NCBI RefSeq assembly: GCF_000348785.1
Contig: NC_020520.1
Location: forward strand, 620,001 to 684,000
Length of the DNA: 64,000 nucleotides
Reading direction: 5' to 3'
From: Ilumatobacter coccineus YM16-304
Lineage (GTDB): Bacteria > Actinomycetota > Acidimicrobiia > Acidimicrobiales > Ilumatobacteraceae
Part shown: positions 8,839 through 16,211 of the stretch, in pieces
How the letters are laid out: the number at the start of each line of letters is the position of its first letter
Position numbering within the stretch: the stretch's first letter is position 1
Made by a program: the position numbers and the translations under genes
The notes under the pieces: generated by a model
What the model was told of the DNA's origin: nothing
The model's input: only the letters and a program-made list of their open reading frames with translations
The model's database searches: none

Positions 8839-10056
8839 CTACGCGGCGCTGCGTCTCGGCGGGCCCGCCCGTAGGACGGTGCCGTCGGGGATGCGGATCG
8901 ACAGCTCGCGGTTCGGGCCGAGCGACACGTCCCACACGTTGTCGTGCAACAGCGTGTGATGGTGCTGGCAGATCGGCAGCAGATTGTCGAGATCGGTTCG
9001 GCCACCGTTGCTCCACCAGACGACGTGATGCAACCGGCAGCGGTCGTAGTGCACGGCGCAGCCCGGCACCGCGCACGTGGCGTACAGACCCTGCAACGCC
9101 CGGCGTTGTGCACGGTTGGCGAGGCGGGAGGTGCGGCCGAGATCGAGCCGACCCGGTGCGTGCAGCACGACGCCGTTGGCCACGATCACGGCGTCGGGAT
9201 CCGACCGGCCGAGCACACCGTCGAGCACCGACAGCGGCAACTCGACGGGAATGCCCCAATCGAGCACCGGGCCACCAGCGCCGTTGGTCTGCGTCGCGTC
9301 GATCACCACCACCGGTGGGCCCGAAGCCGAGCCGCTGGCGCCGTCGCCGATGACGAGCTCGGCGAGTGCGAGCGCTTCGAGATGCTGCGTGCGTTCGAGT
9401 GCATCGACCGGCGCGGTGGCGGGAACGTCGTGCGCGAACATCGAACGCGTGGCTGTTCTGATTCGACGAGCGAGCTCTCTCCCGAGGTCGGGATCGAAGC
9501 GACCCTTGAGATTGAACATGCCGTCGTCGTCGGTCCATGTGCGCAGGCGAGTCGCTCGTCGTTGCCGCTCGAGGCGTGCCTCACCGTCGGCTGCGGCGAG
9601 TGCCTTGGCGGCGCGCTTGAGGAACGCGTCGAACTCGGCGATCGATCGCTGCGAGGCGGCGGTGGCGAGTGCCTCGTCGTCACCGAGCAGGCTCGCGGTG
9701 GCCGCCTCGTCGAGGTCACGGGTGGCTCGGGTCAACGCATCGACGTGGCCGGCGGTGATGACGCCATCGGACAGCGCGTCGGCCATCGCTGCGGCCGAGT
9801 CGAGGGTGTCGGCACGTTCACGTTCTCTGCTCGCCGCGCCGAGGGTGCAGCCCGACGTGTCGGCGATCGCTGCCTCCGGGAACGACGTCGGGTGCTGGGC
9901 GAGCGCCCGGACGAGTTCGGCTCGCTGCGCGGCGATGAACGACTGCACTTCGACCGTGGCCTTGAGCGCTGCTTCGAGTTCGGCCGGTGCGGCATCGGGC
10001 GAGCCGGTGGTGGCGACCACCCGTTCCAGACGCTCGACCGCTGCTCGCAGCTTCAT
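8839..10056 (-). CDS. DUF222 / HNH endonuclease domain protein
   Basis: 405 residues from ATG 10056 (MKLRAAVERLERVV). Residues about 1-290 form the helical DUF222 region common in actinobacteria. The C-terminal HNH motif is present: CAVPGCAVHYDRCRLHHVVWW, then NGGRTDLDNLLPICQHHH, with paired Cys residues and the His-Asn-His triad. Many paralogues of this family occur per actinobacterial genome, some thought to be 13E12-like mobile or repeat proteins. No flanking repeats, inteins or recombinase were seen here, so mobility is not supported. Upstream of 10056 no clear Shine-Dalgarno site is visible. Confidence 0.9.
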   Translation of the reverse strand: MKLRAAVERLERVVATTGSPDAAPAELEAALKATVEVQSFIAAQRAELVRALAQHPTSFPEAAIADTSGCTLGAASRERERADTLDSAAAMADALSDGVITAGHVDALTRATRDLDEAATASLLGDDEALATAASQRSIAEFDAFLKRAAKALAAADGEARLERQRRATRLRTWTDDDGMFNLKGRFDPDLGRELARRIRTATRSMFAHDVPATAPVDALERTQHLEALALAELVIGDGASGSASGPPVVVIDATQTNGAGGPVLDWGIPVELPLSVLDGVLGRSDPDAVIVANGVVLHAPGRLDLGRTSRLANRAQRRALQGLYATCAVPGCAVHYDRCRLHHVVWWSNGGRTDLDNLLPICQHHHTLLHDNVWDVSLGPNRELSIRIPDGTVLRAGPPRRSAA

Positions 10057-10119
10057 GATCCCAGTATGACGCAAGGGTGTCACAGAGTTGAGGGGGCGAA
10101 GTCGAGGGTCTCGGCGTGG

Positions 10120-10260
10120 TCAGAAGTACTGGTCTCGCCACTCGCGGCTGGCGCGCTCGATGTCGGGGAGGAGTGCGCGGACGGCGTGGCCGTCTCGCTG
10201 TGCTTGCAGCGCTTCCTCGTGCAGGCCGCCGTCGAAGAGGATGGTGCCGATGCGCGACAC
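10120..10260 (-). CDS. possible 46-residue small protein after the BLUF cyclase
   Basis: GTG 10260 opens a frame reading MSRIGTILFDGGLHEEALQ and ending REWRDQYF before TGA. It lies in the same frame as the cyclase, 33 bp beyond the cyclase stop, and its codons are GC-rich at third positions like real genes here. There is no clear ribosome site. It could be a coupled small gene, a remnant of a longer C-terminus, or chance. No family is recognised. Confidence 0.35.
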   Translation of the reverse strand: MSRIGTILFDGGLHEEALQAQRDGHAVRALLPDIERASREWRDQYF

Positions 10261-10293
10261 ATCGTTCGTCGGACGCCTCGGGAAGCGCCCTTC

Positions 10294-11346
10294 TCACCCT
10301 GGCCCGCCGGTGGCCACCACGTCGAGCGCCCGCTCTGCCGTCGCTCGCAACGCCGTCGTGTCGTCGCCGGTGTCGAGGGAGTACACCTGCGTCGTGCTGC
10401 CGAGTCCGATGTCGAACGCGCCGACGTCGGTGATGCTCCACTGCTGCTTCGCCGCCCGCTTCACCGCCTCGGTCATCAGCACCGGCGTGTCGAGCGTGCG
10501 GGTCAACGCCTCGAGGCGCGCCGCGGTGTTCACCGGCTCGCCGATGATCGTGTAGTCCATCTTCACCGACGACCCCATCGACCCTTCGAGCACCGGGCCG
10601 AGCGCGAGTCCGAAGCCGCTGTACAACAACCGAAGTGGACTGTGCGGCGGAACGTCGTCGCGCGCCTTCTTCAGCCCGAGGAGGATGTCGGCACAACTCT
10701 GGATGGCGCTGTCGGTGAGGTCGGGGTCGAAGTAGGCCATGACGCCGTCGCCGAGGAGCTTCGTCACCTCGCCGCCGCGCCGGGCGATACCGGTGCAGCA
10801 GATCTCGAAATAGGCCGAGACGAGTTGTGACACGTCGTCGATCGGCAGCCGATCGCTGATCGCCGAGAACGCGACCATGTCGGTGAACATCACCAGGCGA
10901 TCAGCCTTGTGGAGCGGCACGTCGAGCGGGTTGAGGCCCTGACGCAGAATCCGTGACACGGCAGGCTGGGTGTAGCGCTCGATGATGTGCTGCGCCTCAC
11001 CCATTCGCCCGAGCAGGAGCTTCATCGGGCCGACGACATCACCGTCGAGATGGTCGAGATCGAGCACGTTCATCGACCAGTCCGGGAACAGCCGCTCGGC
11101 GATGCCGTGCTCGGTTCGGAGACAGATGATGTCGGTGTGGCGATCGTCGCCCAGGACGCGACGGTAGAGATCGTCGATCGCCCACTCGTCGCCCTCGATG
11201 ATCTGGAAGAAGACATCGCCCAGGGTCAACAGCACACCGCTGATTCCGTCGGCGGCATTCCGTCGCGACGAATCGATGCCGATCTGATCGATCTCGCTGC
11301 GGTCGAGCGGTCGGGCGAAGGCGCTCATGTAGGTCATCCGCTTCAC
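10294..11346 (-). CDS. BLUF-domain adenylyl cyclase, bPAC-like photoactivated cyclase
   Basis: 350 residues from GTG 11346, placed by an AAGGAGG site 8 bp upstream; 350 is also the length I recall for bPAC of Beggiatoa. The BLUF domain (1-95) keeps the flavin photocycle residues Tyr6, Asn30, Gln48 (VFFQIIEG), Trp90 and Met92 (FPDWSM). After a helical linker, the class III cyclase domain (about 145-340) has metal Asp156 and Asp200, adenine-selecting Lys196 and Thr266, Asn273 and Arg277. The stretch MGSSVKMDYTIIGEPVN nearly matches bPAC. It should make cAMP from ATP in blue light, in the cytosol. It is divergent from the DAC-domain gene. Confidence 0.93.
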   Translation of the reverse strand: MKRMTYMSAFARPLDRSEIDQIGIDSSRRNAADGISGVLLTLGDVFFQIIEGDEWAIDDLYRRVLGDDRHTDIICLRTEHGIAERLFPDWSMNVLDLDHLDGDVVGPMKLLLGRMGEAQHIIERYTQPAVSRILRQGLNPLDVPLHKADRLVMFTDMVAFSAISDRLPIDDVSQLVSAYFEICCTGIARRGGEVTKLLGDGVMAYFDPDLTDSAIQSCADILLGLKKARDDVPPHSPLRLLYSGFGLALGPVLEGSMGSSVKMDYTIIGEPVNTAARLEALTRTLDTPVLMTEAVKRAAKQQWSITDVGAFDIGLGSTTQVYSLDTGDDTTALRATAERALDVVATGGPG

Positions 11347-11379
11347 TGCCGCCACCTCCTTCGGTCACCGATCAGGTCG

Positions 11380-11385
11380 AAGCTA
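11380..11385 (-). promoter_or_regulatory. possible -10 element of the BLUF cyclase
   Basis: On the minus strand TAGCTT lies about 35 bp before the GTG start and fits the actinobacterial TANNNT form. No clear -35 element is seen. This is assigned by position only. Confidence 0.3.
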
Positions 11386-11507
11386 GTGCCTCACCTCTCG
11401 CTGACTTCGAGCAGCGGGATCACGGTGTGGCAGTGGTGTCCGACACGTCGAGTCGGATTCGGTCGATGTGCGGTCGCCGGACGCCAGGCCCGCAGTACGG
11501 TCGGCTC

Positions 11508-12512
11508 GTGACACGATGGGATGCCCACGAGCTGCCCGTCCTTCCCGGACGGCTGCAACGCCTCGCCGACGAGCTGAACGAAGAGGCCTTGCCCGCCCTC
11601 GACGGAGCGTCCGATCCGGTCATCGCACTCGTCGAGCTGGCATACGCCCTTCGGCCACACCTGCACGAAGGACGCGTCCCGTCGTACGGCGTGCTGCTCC
11701 CTCCCGGCCCGATCGCCGACGTCGTCTCGGCATCGGCGGCACTCCACACCTCGGTCGATCTCATCGGAGCTCACGACCTCGATCTGAAGTTCGCTCGCCG
11801 CTTCGCCGATGGGGTGACGTCGTTCGGCGTCAGGACCGACGACGCCGTCGACCAGCTCGCATGTTTCGATCGGAACATGTCCGACGAACACGACCTGGTC
11901 GGGCTGCAGGCAGCGATCGGCGGGCTCATCATCCAGCGCCACCCGGCCGGTGAGGTTCGGGTCTTCGGGCCGGCCGGCGTGGTCAGGTGGAACGGAACCG
12001 GATGGCACCACGACGTTCCGATGAACGCCTGGATCGCGCGCCTCTCGACCGTCGCTCCCGACCTCCCGGTCGGTGGGGTGCGCCCACTCCTGCGCTTCGC
12101 GATCCACAAGCTCGGCGGGCATCGCATCGGGGCGACGCTGATCTGGCGGCCGACTCCACACGCCGTGCCGCCGCATCGACACGAATCGCTCATCCACAAC
12201 GCACCGCCGCTCCGAGTCGGCAAGGTCGGAGAAGAGGCCGCACTCGCGCACGCGCTCTCCCAGACCGACGGCGCAGCGGTGTTCGACGGCACGGCCACGC
12301 TGACCGCGCTCGGAATCCGGCTCGCCCCGTCGTCGGTCGCCGAGCAGTCGATCAGCCCGATCGGGGGCATGCGTCACACGTCCGCGCTCCGCTACTCGCA
12401 CGACGACCCTCACTCGATCGTGATCGTGGTGTCGGAGTCGGGGCCGGTGACGCTCATGCACGCCGGCCGGGCAATTACCGAAGCCGACCCCGCCGACGAG
12501 ACCATCGGCTGA
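11508..12512 (+). CDS. DAC (DisA_N-type diadenylate cyclase) domain protein
   Basis: 334 residues from GTG 11508; an alternative GTG at 11427 would add 27 residues. The C-terminal 85 residues carry the DAC signatures: D254-G-A in TDGAAVFDGT, then IGGMRHTSALRYS and SIVIVVSESGPVTL, which parallel the DGA and GTRHRAA...IIVSEETG blocks of CdaA/DisA. The usual RHR is R289-H290-T291 here, so activity is uncertain. The N-terminal 210 residues are soluble and unlike DisA or CdaA; they may be a sensor domain. Product, if active, would be c-di-AMP. Divergent from the BLUF cyclase. Confidence 0.75.
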   Translation: MTRWDAHELPVLPGRLQRLADELNEEALPALDGASDPVIALVELAYALRPHLHEGRVPSYGVLLPPGPIADVVSASAALHTSVDLIGAHDLDLKFARRFADGVTSFGVRTDDAVDQLACFDRNMSDEHDLVGLQAAIGGLIIQRHPAGEVRVFGPAGVVRWNGTGWHHDVPMNAWIARLSTVAPDLPVGGVRPLLRFAIHKLGGHRIGATLIWRPTPHAVPPHRHESLIHNAPPLRVGKVGEEAALAHALSQTDGAAVFDGTATLTALGIRLAPSSVAEQSISPIGGMRHTSALRYSHDDPHSIVIVVSESGPVTLMHAGRAITEADPADETIG

Positions 12513-12647
12513 TCCGCCACACGGGTCGGCTGCACGGCCGACGACACGACGTGGCCAGCACGGGCCACGAGGCCTGGACAGGCGTGCCCGGCATCTCTAG
12601 CGTCGATGGGTGACCGGGCGATCGGCTCGGAACGAGACGGAGGACCC

Positions 12648-13058
12648 ATGACCGAGAGCACCGATGCGACCAGCTTCATCCGCAGCGCGATGCCACTGTG
12701 CGACACGCTCGGCATCTCCGCGATGGCCATGACGCCAGAGCGCGTCGAACTCACCATGGACTGGACGGACGCGCTCTGCACGAGCGGCGGCCTCCTGCAC
12801 GGTGGCGCGCTCATGGCGCTCGCCGACTCGGCGGGTGGAGCGTCGGCGTTCCTCAATCTCCCCGAGGGAGCCACGGGCACCTCGACCATCGAATCGAAGA
12901 CCAACTTCCTCGGCGGCGTCACCGAGGGCTCGGTCGTGGCGACAGCGACGCCGCTCCACGTCGGGTCGACCACGATCGTCGTCGAGACCGAGATCCGCCA
13001 CGAGCAACGACTCGTCGCCAAGGTGACCCAGACCCAGGCGGTCCTGCGGCCGCGCTGA
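12648..13058 (+). CDS. PaaI-type hotdog thioesterase
   Basis: 136 residues from ATG 12648, preceded by GGAGGA. The hotdog fold motif GGLLHGGALMALADSAGG (about 46-64) carries the His-Gly-Gly of the PaaI/YdiI branch, with the catalytic acidic residue expected on the following helix (Asp near 60). FLNLPEG...TIESKTNFLGGV and a C-terminal beta strand complete the fold. It should hydrolyse an acyl- or aryl-CoA thioester in the cytosol. A -10-like TAGCGT just upstream of 12606 fits a short leader. Confidence 0.9.
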   Translation: MTESTDATSFIRSAMPLCDTLGISAMAMTPERVELTMDWTDALCTSGGLLHGGALMALADSAGGASAFLNLPEGATGTSTIESKTNFLGGVTEGSVVATATPLHVGSTTIVVETEIRHEQRLVAKVTQTQAVLRPR

Positions 13059-13075
13059 CGACGCGCCAGGGCCCG

Positions 13076-13103
13076 CGAGTCGCGTCGAGGCCGACGCGAC
13101 TCG
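13076..13103. terminator. 12-bp stem hairpin between convergent genes
   Basis: CGAGTCGCGTCG at 13076-13087 pairs perfectly with CGACGCGACTCG at 13092-13103 around the loop AGGC. It lies midway between the convergent thioesterase (ends 13058) and the UGSC gene (ends 13136). There is no T-run, but a strong GC stem at this site suits a bidirectional terminator in this GC-rich genome. Confidence 0.65.
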
Positions 13104-13135
13104 GCACGACGCGACCTCCTCGGCTTCGGACGCCG

Positions 13136-14863
13136 TCAGAAGATGCCGCAGACGAGGTCGGTCGAGGTCGACCGGTCGATCGTGCGGGCCGTCCAGTCGC
13201 CGTGCGGCCCGTCGTTGCTCAACACGTACGCGTTGGTCCGCGTCGGATCGCCAGCGACTGCGATGGCGAACTTCGACGGGTCGGTCACGATCGGAACCAG
13301 GCGGTCCGGGTCGCCCGACTCGGCGAACACGGCGGGCACGTGGCCGGCATCGGCCAACTCGACGAGCGTGCGGCGCCCCGAGGTGAGGTTGCTCCACTCG
13401 CCGATCAGCTTCTCGAAACGCCACGCCGGGATGCGCGCGTGCTCGAACAGTGCGGCGCGCACGTCGTTCTTCGACCATCCGGCGGCGGCGAACATGCGAG
13501 CGATGATCGGCGACACGACGAGCAGCGGTCGATACTGGGCCTGGCCCAACCCGTACACGTGGGTGAGATCCCATCCGCTGATCCGCGCCAGCCCGTCGGC
13601 GAGGTAGGGGACCACCTCGTCGGGGGACGAGCCGAAGACGCTGCCGACGATCGCCCCCGAGTTGAAGCGCGCCATCGTCAGCACGTCGTCGGTGCGGTCG
13701 AAACCGAAGTCGGCCGCGAGCGGTCCCCAGCCGATCTCGGCGAGGGCGTCCATGTCTTCGGCGAGGACGACGCGGGCCGAGTTGCCGAACGTCGCCTTGT
13801 CGTGTTCGTCGGGAGTGAAGCCGAATACGTTGCGCAGGAACAACCGCAACCAACGACCGACCGTGGTGTTCGCGTGGTGCCCGTCGCGCAGCGCACCTTG
13901 GCCGTGGTTGAAGCCGAGGTCGTTCACCGACGGACCCGACACGATCATCAACGCGTCGGCGCCCGTCGTGTTGCCCGAGTGCTCTGCTCCGTAGCGCGGA
14001 TCGAGCAGGATCTGTGCCGCGGAGATGAGGACCGGGAGGTGTGCCGGCTCGCACCCGGCCATCACCGCGTTCACCGCGATCGACCAGATCGTCACGTCGC
14101 GACCCGACGACGGGGCGATGCCGAGTCGCTTCCACGGGTCGTGCGCCGTGACCGCGATGAAGTCGTCGACGCGCTCGCGGGTCGGCGGGATGAAGGGCAT
14201 GCCATCGCACCAGCCGTGCGCGAGGTACGTCCGATAGATCTCGTCGATCGTCCCCGACGCGGCGACGTCGAGCGCGCTCGGCTCGGCAACCTCGGCGTCG
14301 CCGACCGCGACGGGTTCGGTCAGGCCGGCGACGATCCGATCGACGGCGATCTCGCGCACGTTGGCGAGCAGTACGTCGCTCGACTGCGCGTCGACGTGGC
14401 CGGGGAGCACGGCGAGCGGCAAGCCGTCGAAGCCGTGCCCGCGACCGGTCGCGGCGGCCTGGGTGACGAAGCCTTCGCACACGATCGACACCGAGGGAAT
14501 GCCGGCTGCTTCAGCTGCGATGGATGCCCGCATCACGGCGGGCGTACAGCTGCCTCAACACCCCATGGCGGAGACGACGGCATCGATGTGTCGATGCGTC
14601 AACCCCTCCGCGAGCCCGGCGACCATCTCCTTCTCGTCGGCACCGTGCGTGTTGCCGAACTCGTCGTAGCCGACGATGTCGACGGTCGGGAAGCGGCGCC
14701 GCAGTTCGGCCTCGACCTCCGGAAAGACCTCGTCGCCACGGAACAGGAAGTCCCACAGGAACGCGACACGCTTGCCGTCGAGCGTGTCGAGGCGAGGAGC
14801 GAGCGCTGTCTGCTGCACACCTCGGGGGGACTTCGGCCAGACCACGTCGTACGTCGACTCCAT
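13136..14863 (-). CDS. UGSC-family selenoprotein, in-frame TGA read as selenocysteine
   Basis: Two adjacent frames join as one 575-residue protein if TGA 14555-14557 is read as Sec103. The junction reads SAMGC-U-GSCTPAVMRAS, that is C102-U103-G-S-C106, the motif that names the UGSC family. The N-terminal domain (1-100) begins LAPRLDTLDGKRVAFLWDF; the downstream domain has GWCDGMPFIPPTRERV, AVNAVMAGCEPAHLP and NTTGADALMIVSGPS, all intact. A SECIS-like hairpin follows the TGA. A redox-active Sec/Cys centre is inferred; the reaction is unknown. Start ATG 14863 leaves an 80-bp divergent promoter spacer; GTG 14872 and 14920 are alternatives. Ordinary gene callers will split this gene or call it broken. 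Confidence 0.85.
14526..14543 (-). promoter_or_regulatory. bacterial SECIS-like hairpin after the selenocysteine TGA
   Basis: On the mRNA, GCCCGC (14543-14538) pairs perfectly with GCGGGC (14531-14526) around the loop CGUGAU. The loop begins 18 nt after the UGA and has G as its second base. Known bacterial SECIS rules ask for a short stem with a G near the start of a small apical loop, about 16-37 nt from the UGA, and this meets them. It should recruit SelB with Sec-tRNA; those genes are not in the window. Confidence 0.7.
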
Positions 14864-14929
14864 GCGGCCCACTCTTGCACGACGGACCTGGTAGCCGCTG
14901 GCGTAGTTCGCGCCGATCACGGCTGATCG

Positions 14930-14935
14930 TAGAAT
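14930..14935 (+). promoter_or_regulatory. -10 element of the Lrp/AsnC gene (probable leaderless transcript)
   Basis: TAGAAT ends 8 bp before the ATG at 14944. This spacing places the transcription start at or next to the A of the ATG, and there is no ribosome site, as expected for a leaderless actinobacterial mRNA. Confidence 0.55.
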
Positions 14936-14943
14936 CGACGGTC

Positions 14944-15396
14944 ATGGATGACGTCGATCGTGCAATTCTCCACCAACTGCAGGTCAACGGTCGAATCGCC
15001 AACAACGAGCTGGCGGCGATCGTCGGACTGAGTCCGTCGTCGTGCCTCCGACGCGTTCGCAACCTCGAGGCGACGGGCCTCATCACGGGCTACGTCGCGC
15101 TGCTCGATCGCGATGCGGTCGGTAGCGGCTACGAGGCGCTCGTGTGGGTGACGCTGCGCGAGGTCACCCGCACCACGATGCTCGACTTCGAAGCAGCGAT
15201 CGCCGACGCTCCCAACATCACCGAGGCCAGCAGGATGATGGGCCAGCCCGATTACCTCCTCCGCGTCGTCGCCGCCGACGCCGTTGCGTTCGAGACGCTG
15301 TACATGGACGTGCTCGCCACGCTGCCGCACGTCCAACAACTCACCTCGCAACTCGCGATGAAGGTCGTGAAGCGCTCGACCGCCCTGCCCCTCTGA
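14944..15396 (+). CDS. Lrp/AsnC-family transcriptional regulator
   Basis: 150 residues from ATG 14944. The N-terminal helix-turn-helix is MDDVDRAILHQLQVNGR then NNELAAIVGLSPSSCLRRVRNLE, typical of the family, and the C-terminal RAM ligand domain (about 65-140) ends in the oligomerisation strands. Such proteins sense amino acids or related small molecules. It is divergent from the UGSC selenoprotein gene and may control it; this is inference from layout. Confidence 0.92.
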   Translation: MDDVDRAILHQLQVNGRIANNELAAIVGLSPSSCLRRVRNLEATGLITGYVALLDRDAVGSGYEALVWVTLREVTRTTMLDFEAAIADAPNITEASRMMGQPDYLLRVVAADAVAFETLYMDVLATLPHVQQLTSQLAMKVVKRSTALPL

Positions 15397-15411
15397 ACGG
15401 GCCGGCTCGCG

Positions 15412-15425
15412 GAACGGCGCCGTTC
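15412..15425. repeat. 14-bp perfect palindrome after the Lrp gene
   Basis: GAACGGCGCCGTTC lies 16 bp beyond the Lrp stop, between convergent genes. It has no loop or T-run, so terminator function is possible but weakly supported. Confidence 0.35.
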
Positions 15426-15492
15426 ACGAGGAACGACGCCGCCACCGGTCGGGAGATGGGGGAGGAGGGTAAGGATCGCGGACGCTGTCGGA

Positions 15493-15954
15493 TCAGCTCT
15501 CGGTCTCGTCGCCGACCACACGGTCGAGCGCGCGGTCTTCGGCCCGGTCGAGACGTTCCTGAGCCTCCTCGGCGGTGAGGTCACCGGCGGCCACCTTCGC
15601 ATCGAGTCGCTCGGCCTTCCCGTCGACGATGGCGTCGACGACCGCATCGATCTCGACGCCCTGCGCCGCGGCGATGTCGGCGATCGACATCCCCGACTCC
15701 TGAGCGACGCTCAGTTCGTCGGTGGTGATGCCGAGCGCTTCTGCCACGGCATCGTCGTTGCAGCCGCGCCCGTCGCGCTGCTCGCCGTCGGTGTCGTCGA
15801 CCGTCACGTCGTCGAGCGTCTGCAGCCCGACCGGCTCCGTCGAGGTGTCGGCGATGCCGTCATCGCTGGCCTGGGCCACGACGCTGCCGACGCTCACGGC
15901 GCCACCGGCGACGATCGCTGCGGTCAGCACTGCACGGGTGAGGTTCTTGTTCAT
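15493..15954 (-). CDS. secreted hypothetical protein
   Basis: 153 residues from ATG 15954 with AAAGGGAA upstream. An N-terminal signal peptide (MNKNLTRAVLTAAIVAGGAVSVGSVVAQAS) is clear. The mature part is acidic and helical, with two similar short helices: DAVAEALGITTDELSVAQ and SIADIAAAQGVEIDAVVD, then a charged helix KAERLDAKVAAGDLTAEEAQERLD. These resemble short helix repeats seen in exported actinobacterial proteins with no known activity. No enzyme motif is seen. Confidence 0.8.
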   Translation of the reverse strand: MNKNLTRAVLTAAIVAGGAVSVGSVVAQASDDGIADTSTEPVGLQTLDDVTVDDTDGEQRDGRGCNDDAVAEALGITTDELSVAQESGMSIADIAAAQGVEIDAVVDAIVDGKAERLDAKVAAGDLTAEEAQERLDRAEDRALDRVVGDETES

Positions 15955-16211
15955 GGTGTTCCCTTTCGGTTGGATCGAGCCGGAGTCTCCGGCGATGTCG
16001 TTGTCGACATCCACCACGCTCGTGTCACCGGGTAAAGCGACGTGTCGCAGCGTCGAAAGAGAAACAAAGGATCGAGAGACGTGGCGGGACCATGTCGGGC
16101 ACGCGCCATTGCCGTCGAGGCCGAGAACTCGGAAGCAGTTCCCAGAGTTCTCACAGGGTGATGATCTACCGTCCGCCGAATGTCCGTGTTCTCGTTCGCC
16201 CCTGCAGGCCC

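Noticed and set aside
8058-9113. 351-residue form of the YdeI-like gene
   Set aside because: ATG 8648 has an excellent ribosome site and the extension overlaps the HNH gene.
8944-10830. Plus-strand 628-residue open frame
   Set aside because: It runs antisense through the HNH endonuclease and the BLUF cyclase, both of which have clear domains.
13136-14920. Split gene as a simple pseudogene or sequencing error
   Set aside because: The single interrupting codon is TGA exactly at the U of a C-U-G-S-C motif, both halves keep intact motifs, and a SECIS-like stem follows at the right distance.
12698-14926. Plus-strand 742-residue open frame
   Set aside because: It is antisense to the UGSC gene and out of frame with the thioesterase; its composition is typical of a GC-rich shadow.
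16137-16157. Direct repeat AGTTC-type upstream of the DUF389 gene as a firm operator
   Set aside because: The repeat is short and imperfect and no matching regulator or second copy is seen; noted only in the gene entry.
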